From Laspinema palackyanum D2a (GTDB lineage: Bacteria > Cyanobacteriota > Cyanobacteriia > Cyanobacteriales > Laspinemataceae), in NCBI GenBank assembly GCA_025370845.1, contig JAMXFF010000056.1, positions 1 to 44,290 on the forward strand: a stretch of DNA of 44,290 nt, given 5' to 3'. How positions within the stretch are numbered: the stretch's first letter is position 1; every line of letters starts with the position of its first letter. This document shows, piece after piece, positions 1 through 7,411 of this stretch. Below the pieces are notes generated by a model. The model searched no databases and was not told the origin of the DNA. It saw only the letters and a list, made by a program, of their open reading frames with translations. The position numbers and the translations under genes were made by a program.

Positions 1-132
1 TGTTAGGCGGGGGATTTATCCCCCGCCGGTTGTTGCAACGGGTGCAAGATCTCAGTTGAAACCGACTGAAAACACCACTGTATCAGACTTTCAGTCGTCT
101 TTAGACGACTTTAGCTATGAGGCCGCCAATCG
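1..132. repeat. MITE-like repeat, copy 1 (cut by window edge)
   Basis: This stretch shares its core with the element at 5341-5452: an ACTGAAAACACCACTGTATC block followed by a GTCGTCTTTAGACGAC hairpin and GACTTTAGCT. It begins with TGTTAGGCGGGGG, the same words that end the other copy. At 121-132 the string GGCCGCCAATCG is the reverse complement of part of the 34-bp tandem unit at 5445-5580. No coding frame covers it. It lies just past the stop of the minus-strand kinase gene, so it may also sit in that transcript's 3' end. Confidence 0.6.
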
Positions 133-134
133 AT

Positions 135-1970
135 TTATCCCCCCCCGGTTGTTGAGAATGGTGCTTGCCAGAGTTTAATACTGCCATCAGCGCTACCACT
201 AATCATCACCCTTCCATTGGATGCAAATACCACCGAGTTTACCGATGCCGAATGCGCTTGGACTCCATTTAATTCTTCTCCGGTATAGGGATTCCAAAAG
301 CCGACTGCACCATTGCGAGTTCCCCCCACAACTAAGGGTAACTGCGGACTAAATGCCACGGTTTCAATCCAATCCGTATGGGTTAAAGTTCCTAACAGTT
401 CCCCGCTATTCACTTGCCACAATTTTATGGTATGATCTCGACTGCCGGAGGCGAGAATTTGGCTGTCGGGACTGAAGGTAAGCGATCGCACCATATCCTC
501 ATGTCCCGTAAAGGTTGCCACGGCTTTTCCCGTGGGTAATTCCCAGAGTTTTACCGTGCGATCGCCGCTGCCACTGGCTAATAATTTGCCATCGGGAGAA
601 ATCGCCACCGATTCTATCGTTCCTTGATGGTCCGTTAACGTTGCAAATTGTTTCCCTGTACTAATATTCCAAAGTTTAATTGTTGTATCGGTACTGCCAC
701 TGGCTAAAATTGTGCCAGGAGAATTGAGAGCGATCGCATTAATCCATCCGGTATGAGGTGCAAACCAATCTCCCAGCGATCGTAGCAGTTTTCCTGTGCC
801 TAAATCCCATACTTTCAGACTGCGATCGCAACTGCCACTCATTAACAATCGCCCATCGGGACTAAAAACAACCGCCTGTACCCATCCCGAATGTCCCGAT
901 AGCCAATTTCCCAATTGTTCCCCAGACTTTCCCCTTCCCGGATACCATAATTGGATGCGATTCTCTTCACTGCCACTGGCAATTAATTGACTATCGGGAC
1001 TGACTGCCACACAGCGGATGCGACTACCCGAGGCAAAGGTTTCAACACACTTCCATTCCCTCGGTTGCAAACTGTCCAATTCTTGTAATACTTCTGGGGC
1101 GGATTGATAGCGTTGACTGGGTTTATCTTGCAGCAATTTATCTAAAATCTTGCCTAAAGCCGCACTCACCGGACGGCTGAGATATTGTCGCCATTCCCAT
1201 TGATTCCCATGACGAAGATTAAACGGACTGGTTTGGGTTAAGAGTTCAATACAAGTTACCCCTAAACTATATAAATCACTGGCAAAGGTAGGATTTCCCG
1301 TCAACTGTTCCGATGCCGTATATTCGGGGCTGCCGATGATGGTAGCATTGCCGATTGTGGGTTGATTGGAGAGGCTTTTTACGGCACTAAATCCCACAAG
1401 CAGCAAAGAATCAGAACGGGTTAGGGAAGAACTATCTCCTCCGGAAACCCGGGGACGGCGAATAATATTAGCCGGTTTGATATCCCGATGAATCACTTGA
1501 TTGCTGTGAACGAAATGCAGCAACGGTAAGATTTGTTTGAGAAACGTAAAAATTTGTTGTTCCGAAAAAGCACCGGACTGTTTGAGTTCTTCCCCGAGGG
1601 TTTTGCCCTCCATGAACTCTTGGATTAAATATTGATGTTTATCTTGTTCAAAATAGGCGAGGAGGCGAGGAATTTGGGGATGTTGTCCCAGTCGGTCTAA
1701 TTGTACTGCTTCTCGTTGAAAAAGTTCCGCTGCTTTTTGGGCTTCGCTGACAGTTCGCGGCGGAAAAAATTGCTTAATTACACAGAAGGGTTTGGAGGGA
1801 ATATCTTCATCAACCGCTAAAAATGTCCGGCTATAGGTGCTACTGCCAATGGGTTTCAAGGCTCGGTAATGGTCTCGCAGCAGCAGTTTTGACCCGCAGG
1901 TTTGACAAAATTTATTGCCCTCGGGGTTTTTTGGTTGTTTACAAACTGGATTTAAACAATGGTTCATCAT
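135..1970 (-). CDS. Kinase-WD40 protein, probable pseudokinase
   Basis: This 611-residue protein has an N-terminal zinc-ribbon-like segment (C5, C10, C22, C25), a Ser/Thr kinase fold at about 35-300 and seven WD40 repeats at about 308-605, enough for one beta-propeller. The ATP lysine (K66, in CVIKQ) and the catalytic loop HRDIKPAN (161-168) are intact. The metal-binding DFG is GFS (193-195; codons GGA TTT AGT) and the glycine loop reads IGSSTYSR instead of GxGxxG. Changing GAT to GGA needs two base changes, so one base error does not explain it. Catalysis is probably lost or weak, leaving a scaffold or regulatory role. It starts 7 bases after its upstream paralogue stops, which implies co-transcription and tandem duplication. 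Family assignment is firm; loss of activity is inferred. Confidence 0.9.
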   Translation of the reverse strand: MMNHCLNPVCKQPKNPEGNKFCQTCGSKLLLRDHYRALKPIGSSTYSRTFLAVDEDIPSKPFCVIKQFFPPRTVSEAQKAAELFQREAVQLDRLGQHPQIPRLLAYFEQDKHQYLIQEFMEGKTLGEELKQSGAFSEQQIFTFLKQILPLLHFVHSNQVIHRDIKPANIIRRPRVSGGDSSSLTRSDSLLLVGFSAVKSLSNQPTIGNATIIGSPEYTASEQLTGNPTFASDLYSLGVTCIELLTQTSPFNLRHGNQWEWRQYLSRPVSAALGKILDKLLQDKPSQRYQSAPEVLQELDSLQPREWKCVETFASGSRIRCVAVSPDSQLIASGSEENRIQLWYPGRGKSGEQLGNWLSGHSGWVQAVVFSPDGRLLMSGSCDRSLKVWDLGTGKLLRSLGDWFAPHTGWINAIALNSPGTILASGSTDTTIKLWNISTGKQFATLTDHQGTIESVAISPDGKLLASGSGDRTVKLWELPTGKAVATFTGHEDMVRSLTFSPDSQILASGSRDHTIKLWQVNSGELLGTLTHTDWIETVAFSPQLPLVVGGTRNGAVGFWNPYTGEELNGVQAHSASVNSVVFASNGRVMISGSADGSIKLWQAPFSTTGGG

Positions 1971-1977
1971 CTTAATT

Positions 1978-3903
1978 TTAAGGGGTTAAACTCTGCCAAA
2001 TTTTGAGGGTTTTATCAAGACTGCCACTGATGATGGTCTGACCCTCAAAACTTAAGGCCAAACAGGTTATACTATCACTATGGCCCGTGAGGGTGTGGAG
2101 GAGGTTGCCAGTTTCTTGATGCCAGATTTTCAGGGTTTTGTCTTCGCTGCCACTGACTAAAATATGACCATTTCCAGGATTGAGAGTGGGGAGTAAGGGG
2201 AGATAACCGATCGCCTGAAATCCGCTTAAATGTTCCTTGGGGGTGGCTAATCTTGTGCCCGTATCCAGTTGCCAGGTTTGGATGGTTTTATCCCGACTGC
2301 CCGAGGCGAGGGTTTGACTATCCGAGGCGATCGCCACTGCCTCAACCCGTTCCTGATGTCCCGTCAGCGTTGCTTTCACCGTGCCATTCCGCAGATTCCA
2401 GAGTTTAATCGTGCGATCGTCACTGCCGGAGGCGATGGTTTTGCCATCAGGGGAACAAGTGAGGCAGGAAACCCCTTGCGTATGTCCCTCCCAAGTTTGT
2501 TGCAGTTGTGCAGTCCGCAAATTCCAGAGTTTCAGAGTCTTGTCAGCGCTGCCACTGACTAAAGTTTTGCCATCGGGGGTAATCGTGAGAGCTGTAATCG
2601 CCCCGGTATGTCCAGTGAGGGTGCGAAGTAAAAAGCCCGTGGGTAATTGCCAGAATTTAATGGTTTTATCCGTACTTCCGGAAACCAGGAGTTTGCCATC
2701 GGGGGAAATGACAACGGCAGTAACTGCACCGGAATGTTGAGTGAGGGTATGGAGGACTTTCCCCGGATGACGGTCCCAAATCATGAGAGTTTTATCCTCA
2801 CTCCCAGAAGCAATGATTTTACCATCCCGGGAGAGAGCAACGGCTTTGATGGCTGCACTATGTCCCGTGAGAGTCGAGTCACAGTCCCAGCTTTGCCCTT
2901 TAAACAGTTCCAGCAGGGGATTCGGTGGAACCGTTGGCGGCGTAGGAACTGCGGGAACAAAGGGGGTGACTGCCCCGGGGAAACTCCGACTGCCTGAGGT
3001 ATTCAAGTCCTGAAGAACCGCTGATGCAGAGGGATAGCGGGCTTTCATGGAATCTTGGATCATCTTATTCAGAATGACAGCAAGGCGATCGCTCACAGTG
3101 CGTCCAACTTGCTGTAAGTGCGACTGCCACAACCACCGCGACTCCACCGGATCATAGAGGCGATCGAGGGAAATCCCCGTTAACAACTGAATACAAGTCA
3201 CCCCCAAACTATACAAATCACTCGCCGGAAATGCCCGCCCCCCGCGCAATTGTTCCATCGGCGCATATCCTTCCGTACCCGCCCTCGTCCCCGTTTTTCC
3301 CCCGCCTGAACTCAGTTGTTTGGCAATACCAAAATCAATTAACACCAACTGACCCCCAGAGGATTGTCTCCCATCCTCCCGACGAATAATATTCGCCGGT
3401 TTGATATCCCGGTGAATTACCTGCCGTTCATGGACAAACTGTAATACCGGCAGCAAATCTAACAACAACTGACGAATTTGTTCCTCTTTGAACGCCCCAA
3501 ACCGTTGCAATTCTTGCCACAACGTTTGTCCTTCAATAAACTGCTGCACCAAATACAGGCGTTTATCTTGTTCAAAATAGCCTAACAGGGCCGGAATTTG
3601 GGAATGTTGTTCCCCCAACAGTAACAACTGCCGCGCCTCCTGTTCAAATAACTCCGTCACCTTTGCCATTGCTTGCAAGTCAGACTGGATTTCCGGTGCC
3701 GGTAATAATTGCTTAATCGCACAGGGGGCATTGAGGCGGTCCTGATCCAGGGCCAAAAAAGTGCGTCCCATCCCGCCTTCCCCGAGGGGGCGAATGGTAC
3801 GATAGCGATTTTTAAGCCCTAACGGAGAACGACAACTCAGACAAAACTTGGCGTTATCTGGATTGTAAGGCTTCTTGCAATGGGGATTGAGGCAATAGCT
3901 CAT
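1978..3903 (-). CDS. Ser/Thr protein kinase with WD40 propeller
   Basis: This is the intact paralogue of the neighbouring gene. From the ATG at 3903 it has 641 residues; a TTG at 3918 would add five, but the ATG start gives MSYCLNP, matching the MNHCLNP start of the paralogue. Order: four-cysteine ribbon (C4, C9, C21, C24), kinase domain at about 33-300 with GEGGMG (41-46), K64, HRDIKPAN (164-171), DFG (190-192) and the activation segment ending GYAPMEQ, a proline-rich linker (about 310-330), then seven WD40 repeats to the end. All catalytic motifs are present, so it should phosphorylate Ser/Thr residues; the propeller probably recruits substrates or senses a ligand. It is the first gene of a two-gene unit. 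The substrate cannot be told from sequence. Confidence 0.93.
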   Translation of the reverse strand: MSYCLNPHCKKPYNPDNAKFCLSCRSPLGLKNRYRTIRPLGEGGMGRTFLALDQDRLNAPCAIKQLLPAPEIQSDLQAMAKVTELFEQEARQLLLLGEQHSQIPALLGYFEQDKRLYLVQQFIEGQTLWQELQRFGAFKEEQIRQLLLDLLPVLQFVHERQVIHRDIKPANIIRREDGRQSSGGQLVLIDFGIAKQLSSGGGKTGTRAGTEGYAPMEQLRGGRAFPASDLYSLGVTCIQLLTGISLDRLYDPVESRWLWQSHLQQVGRTVSDRLAVILNKMIQDSMKARYPSASAVLQDLNTSGSRSFPGAVTPFVPAVPTPPTVPPNPLLELFKGQSWDCDSTLTGHSAAIKAVALSRDGKIIASGSEDKTLMIWDRHPGKVLHTLTQHSGAVTAVVISPDGKLLVSGSTDKTIKFWQLPTGFLLRTLTGHTGAITALTITPDGKTLVSGSADKTLKLWNLRTAQLQQTWEGHTQGVSCLTCSPDGKTIASGSDDRTIKLWNLRNGTVKATLTGHQERVEAVAIASDSQTLASGSRDKTIQTWQLDTGTRLATPKEHLSGFQAIGYLPLLPTLNPGNGHILVSGSEDKTLKIWHQETGNLLHTLTGHSDSITCLALSFEGQTIISGSLDKTLKIWQSLTP

Positions 3904-4006
3904 AGAACAGAAGCGCAAGGCAAGGGGACTTAGGATCTATTGTACCGACAGGTTCCCCTTGGCTTACGTTAGCCTGAAAAAAAAAGAATTAAGAATTTAG
4001 GGGAAT

Positions 4007-5302
4007 ATGCGTCAATTACAAATTAGAGTCCCGCAGGGTTGCGGAAAAGAGGTGGTGCAGATTGCCCAGGGTTATGATGCCTCGAATCTGATCCAGTTCG
4101 AGGCAAAGGACTCAGAAGGTCCCGTGGATGTGGTATTTCTGCACGTTTCCAACCGGGAAGTGGAAGGGTTGCTAGAGGAGTTGGAATCCATTGAGAATTT
4201 GGCAGTGACATTAATTCCTCGGGGAATGATGCCCCTGCATCCGCCCAGTTCCGAGGCCCCCGAACAGGTAACGGAGGTTCAGGAACGCAGTGCGATCGAG
4301 ATTTTTCTCGGGGGATTGCAGAGTGTGGGGTCTTGGCGGGGATTTTTGGGATATGCGGCCCTCGCAGGGATTGTGGTGTGGATTGGATTATTTACCAATA
4401 GCAGCTTTTTACTGATTGCTGCCATGCTGATTGCACCGTTAGCGGGTCCAGCGATGAATGTGGCGATCGCCACGGCGCGAGGAGACAAAAAACTGCTCCA
4501 ACGCAGTCTGGTACGTTATTTTAGCGCCTTGGCGGTGTTAATTGCTGTGGCAGCGTTTCTGAGTCTGATCATGCAACAAGAGATTGCCACGCCGTTTATG
4601 GTGGAAAACTCTCAAATTTCCTCTGTAGCCATTTTGCTGCCTTTAGCTGCCGGGACTGCTGGGGCTTTAAATTTAGTACAATCGGAACGCAGCAGTTTGG
4701 TGGCAGGGGCATCAGTCGGAATGTTGGTTGCTGCCTCCCTCTCTCCCCCTGCGGGAATTATCGGGATGTCGATTCCTCTGGGGCGCTGGGATATGATTGT
4801 CAATGGCTTATTTTTGCTGTTGTTGCAATTATTCGGGATTAATTTATCCGCAGCGATTATTTTTCGGGTATTTGGATTAAGACCCCGGGGTGCAAGGTAC
4901 GATCGCGGGACGAAAAAGCTGTTTCCGATTTCAATGGGGTTGACAACTGCTGGACTGGTGGCGCTGCTGATGTGGCAGTTTTCTGATTCTCCCAATTTTC
5001 AACGCCCGAGTCGGGCACAGCGGATTAATGCGGAAATCAAGGAAGTGGTGGAAAGTAGCGACTTGGCGGATTTGGTGGAGGGGAATGTGCGGTTTACTCG
5101 GCCCAATATTTCGGGCCAGAATACCCTACTGGCGGTGGTTTATGTGCAGCGTCAAGAGGGGGTGGATCTGTCTACCGAAGAGATTCGCAGTCGTCTGACA
5201 CAGGAGATTCAAACTCACATTTTGCAGGAAGATTTTGAGGTGACTCCCTTGGTGTCGGTGACGGTGTTGGAAACACCTGAGTTTTTGGGGGATTTGCGGT
5301 AG
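4007..5302 (+). CDS. DUF389 family membrane protein
   Basis: This 431-residue protein has a soluble N-terminal part of about 90 residues, a hydrophobic region from about 112 to 330 with six or so membrane segments (for example WRGFLGYAALAGIVVWIGLF and FLLIAAMLIAPLAGPAMNVA), and a soluble C-terminal domain of about 95 residues. This layout and the AAMLIAPLAGP motif fit DUF389 (TIGR00341-like), whose function is not settled. It is transcribed away from the kinase pair, with about 100 bases between the divergent starts. GGGG precedes the ATG. The stop codon lies inside the first unit of a 20-bp direct repeat, so the 3' end borders a repeat block. No transport substrate can be assigned. Confidence 0.85.
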   Translation: MRQLQIRVPQGCGKEVVQIAQGYDASNLIQFEAKDSEGPVDVVFLHVSNREVEGLLEELESIENLAVTLIPRGMMPLHPPSSEAPEQVTEVQERSAIEIFLGGLQSVGSWRGFLGYAALAGIVVWIGLFTNSSFLLIAAMLIAPLAGPAMNVAIATARGDKKLLQRSLVRYFSALAVLIAVAAFLSLIMQQEIATPFMVENSQISSVAILLPLAAGTAGALNLVQSERSSLVAGASVGMLVAASLSPPAGIIGMSIPLGRWDMIVNGLFLLLLQLFGINLSAAIIFRVFGLRPRGARYDRGTKKLFPISMGLTTAGLVALLMWQFSDSPNFQRPSRAQRINAEIKEVVESSDLADLVEGNVRFTRPNISGQNTLLAVVYVQRQEGVDLSTEEIRSRLTQEIQTHILQEDFEVTPLVSVTVLETPEFLGDLR

Positions 5303-5339
5303 TGGCAACACCCGGCGGGTAGTGGCAACACCCGGCGGG
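5300..5339. repeat. 20-bp direct repeat, two units
   Basis: Two adjacent copies of a unit reading (T)AGTGGCAACACCCGGCGGG run from the stop codon of the DUF389 gene into the spacer. The stop codon TAG (5300-5302) overlaps the first unit, so the duplication reaches exactly the gene end. Confidence 0.8.
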
Positions 5340-5340
5340 G

Positions 5341-5452
5341 GTTCAAACCCCCGCCTAACAGCTAAAGTCGTCTAAAGACGACTGAAAACACCACTGTATC
5401 AGACTTGCAGTCGGTTTTTAACCGACTTTAGCTGTTAGGCGGGGGTTTAAAC
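5341..5452. mobile_element. MITE-like element with 30-bp terminal inverted repeats
   Basis: The left end (5341-5370, starting GTTCAAACCCCCGCCTAACA) and the right end (about 5423-5452, ending TAGGCGGGGGTTTAAAC) are reverse complements over 30 bases with one mismatch. Inside are a short hairpin (GTCGTCTAAAGACGAC), the block ACTGAAAACACCACTGTATC shared with 1-132, and a second hairpin (AGTCGGTTTTTAACCGACT). There is no coding capacity. Size and structure fit a non-autonomous miniature element; no target-site duplication could be fixed because repeats flank both sides. Confidence 0.6.
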
Positions 5453-5607
5453 GATTGGCGGCCGGTTGTCGCTACTAGGTTTAAACGATTGGCGGCCCGT
5501 TGTCGCTACTAGGTTTAAACGATTGGCGGCCGGTTGTCGCTACTAGGTTTAAACGATTGGCGGCCGGTTGTCGCTACTAGGTTTAAACCCCCGCCCGTTG
5601 TTGCTAC
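5445..5607. repeat. 34-bp tandem repeat, four full units plus a partial
   Basis: Units start at 5445, 5479, 5513 and 5547, each opening GTTTAAACGATTGGCGGCC and closing GTTGTCGCTACTAG. Unit 2 has one substitution (CCCG for CCGG). A diverged fifth unit (5581-5607) carries CCCCCGCC in place of the GATTGGCGG part, so it resembles the end of the MITE-like element. The units abut with no spacers. Confidence 0.9.
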
Positions 5608-5621
5608 GGACCGATCGCAGG

Positions 5622-5649
5622 TTTATCTCTCAATAGGGGTAGAGATAAA
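5622..5649. promoter_or_regulatory. Inverted repeat upstream of the stress protein gene
   Basis: TTTATCTCT (5622-5630) and AGAGATAAA (5641-5649) form a perfect 9-bp inverted repeat around a 10-base centre, about 220 bases upstream of the next start codon. It could be a protein-binding site or a short hairpin. No run of T follows, so it is not a clear terminator. Function is inferred only from symmetry. Confidence 0.3.
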
Positions 5650-5866
5650 TGACCCAATCCAGAAGAACATGAGATGGCGCAATCGCTGAAGTCCTTTGTA
5701 GGGTTACGCTGTGGAATTTTGCTGGCAAAAGATTTTCCCGATCGCCTGTTGGTTACTAACTTCACCCTTTCGAGGGATGAATCTTCTCGGCAAACATGGT
5801 GTAATTGAAATGTAAGACGGAAAGATATGTAGTTTTTCCAAATAAATTTTTTAAGCTGGAGGAAAC

Positions 5867-6583
5867 ATGGCTATAACATACCAAAAACGAGCCGTTGGTA
5901 CATTTCCCACTCGGATGCAAGCAGAACGGGCATTGCGTGAACTCAAAGATAGTGGCTTCCCAATGGACCGCGTATCTGTGATTGCCAAGGATGAAAATCG
6001 TCCCATTTCGGATGACCTCCACGGTGATGATCGAGGCAATAAAGCCGATGAAGGTGCAGCAGTGGGTGCAGCAACCGGAGGGGCGATCGGAACCATTACG
6101 GGTTTACTCGTCGGTTTGGGCGCACTTGCCATTCCCGGGATTGGTCCTATCATGTTAGCCGGTGCAACGGCAACGGCGTTGGCAACTACCGCAGGTGGTG
6201 CAGCGATCGGTGCAGCAGCAGGGGGCCTAATCGGTGCTTTAGTTGGCCTGGGAATTCCTGAAGAACGTGCTCAAGTGTATAAAGAGCGCGTCTCTCGGGG
6301 TGATTACTTAGTGATTGTAGACGGCAGCGAAGCAGATATCGCTCGTGCTGACACCATTTTAAATCGGGGTGGCATCGAAGAATGGGGCGTGTATGACGCT
6401 CGCCATACCCAAGATGTGCATCATCAAACCGACGTTGTTCATCGTCAAGAAACCGTGGTTGAAAATCGCACCCCCGTAGTTGAACGGGAACGGGATGTGG
6501 TTCGTACCGATGGCGATGTCGTCTATGAGGATAATGTTGTTAAGGTCGTTGACCATACCAAAGAACGGGATATCCGCCGCTAA
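5867..6583 (+). CDS. General stress protein 17M-like, glycine-zipper protein
   Basis: This 238-residue protein has an N-terminal domain of about 55 residues (AVGTFPTRMQAERALRELKD, then VSVIAKDE) like the general stress protein 17M-like family. A long Gly/Ala-rich zipper segment at about 60-135 alternates GAAVGAATGGAIG-type stretches with a hydrophobic core. A second small domain follows (GIPEERAQVYKERVSRGDYL to about 170), then a charged His/Val/Glu-rich tail to the end. A strong ribosome site, GGAGG, lies 6-10 bases before the ATG. The middle segment is likely membrane-associated or oligomerising. A stress role is suggested by the family and by the BON lipoprotein next to it; the molecular activity is unknown. 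Confidence 0.75.
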   Translation: MAITYQKRAVGTFPTRMQAERALRELKDSGFPMDRVSVIAKDENRPISDDLHGDDRGNKADEGAAVGAATGGAIGTITGLLVGLGALAIPGIGPIMLAGATATALATTAGGAAIGAAAGGLIGALVGLGIPEERAQVYKERVSRGDYLVIVDGSEADIARADTILNRGGIEEWGVYDARHTQDVHHQTDVVHRQETVVENRTPVVERERDVVRTDGDVVYEDNVVKVVDHTKERDIRR

Positions 6584-6614
6584 ACTTTAGCTTGTTTCTA
6601 AGCAAAGCATGAGG

Positions 6615-6658
6615 CTGGAACCCTCGGCCTTAATTGAACTCAGTTTACAGGGTTCCAG
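6615..6658. other. Hairpin after the stress protein gene
   Basis: CTGGAACCCT (6615-6624) and AGGGTTCCAG (6649-6658) are perfect reverse complements with a 24-base loop, 32 bases after the stop codon. No T-run follows, so it may be a processing or stabilising hairpin rather than an intrinsic terminator. Confidence 0.4.
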
Positions 6659-6815
6659 CAGTTGAGATCTTGTGTTCTCATAGAGAATTTTAAACAGATA
6701 GTTTCAATTGGGGCGATTCAGATGTGCTGAGGATACTTCCCAATCCGGTAGTGTCACCCATCAAAACTGAATCGCACATCTACCCTAAACGTAAAAAAAA
6801 TTCAGGAAAATAACC

Positions 6816-7289
6816 ATGAAAAAGATTACTCCTTTCTTACTCGGACTTGCTGTTTTATTTGGTGCCGGTGCTTGTCAGGACGTATCACGGACCAGCGCTG
6901 ATGCTCCTGTTACCGCCGACGGAACCGTAGAGGAACCCGCTCAAGTGGGAGAAACCTACGAAGATGCCCGGGATGAGACTCGCCGCGCTCAACTCGATAG
7001 CGACATTCGGGCGCGGGAAGAACGAAACAACGTCGCGGGCGACCCCCTAGAACGTGCAGACAGTGACCTAGCTAGTGAAGTTCGCAGTAAGCTAGAAGCC
7101 AATATCCCCCAGGGTAAGTTGGCCGTAATTGCTGAAGATGGGGTGGTTACGGTGACGGGAACGGTTCCTAACCAAGAAAAATATGACTCGATCGCCACTT
7201 TAGCCCAAGAAATTCGCGGGGTAAAAGAGGTGAAAGTAGACGCACAAATTGTTGACCCGACTGAAGCCCCAGCTCCGGCCGATCAATAG
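6816..7289 (+). CDS. BON-domain lipoprotein
   Basis: This 157-residue protein starts with a lipoprotein-type signal: KK, a hydrophobic stretch (LLGLAVLFGAG) and C20 as the likely lipidated residue. The lipobox is imperfect (AGAC). A low-complexity acidic, Arg-rich linker follows to about 80. One BON domain lies at about 83-148 (SDLASEVRSKLEANI, then GVVTVTGTVPNQEKYDSIA and VKEVKVDAQIV). BON domains usually bind membranes or ligands and occur in envelope-stress proteins such as OsmY. The short tail is Pro/Ala-rich. CAGGA upstream serves as ribosome site, and a terminator-like hairpin follows. It probably sits in the periplasm, attached to a membrane. Confidence 0.85.
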   Translation: MKKITPFLLGLAVLFGAGACQDVSRTSADAPVTADGTVEEPAQVGETYEDARDETRRAQLDSDIRAREERNNVAGDPLERADSDLASEVRSKLEANIPQGKLAVIAEDGVVTVTGTVPNQEKYDSIATLAQEIRGVKEVKVDAQIVDPTEAPAPADQ

Positions 7290-7343
7290 AACAAGCGGGG
7301 TAGAATGAGCGCGCTCATGATTGCCCCTCTTTAAAACATCAAG

Positions 7344-7376
7344 GTGCGTTAGGCATTTGTCTAACGCACTTTGTTC
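7344..7376 (+). terminator. Terminator hairpin after the BON lipoprotein gene
   Basis: GTGCGTTAG (7344-7352) pairs with CTAACGCAC (7361-7369) across an 8-base loop, followed by TTTGTT. It lies between two converging genes. The T-run is short, so confidence is moderate. Confidence 0.6.
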
Positions 7377-7411
7377 GTTGCTAGAGGTTAAATACCCCTC
7401 GCCCCTCACGC

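Noticed and set aside
5445-5607. CRISPR array
   Set aside because: The 34-bp units abut directly with no spacers, no cas gene is near, and the unit derives from the neighbouring MITE-like element.
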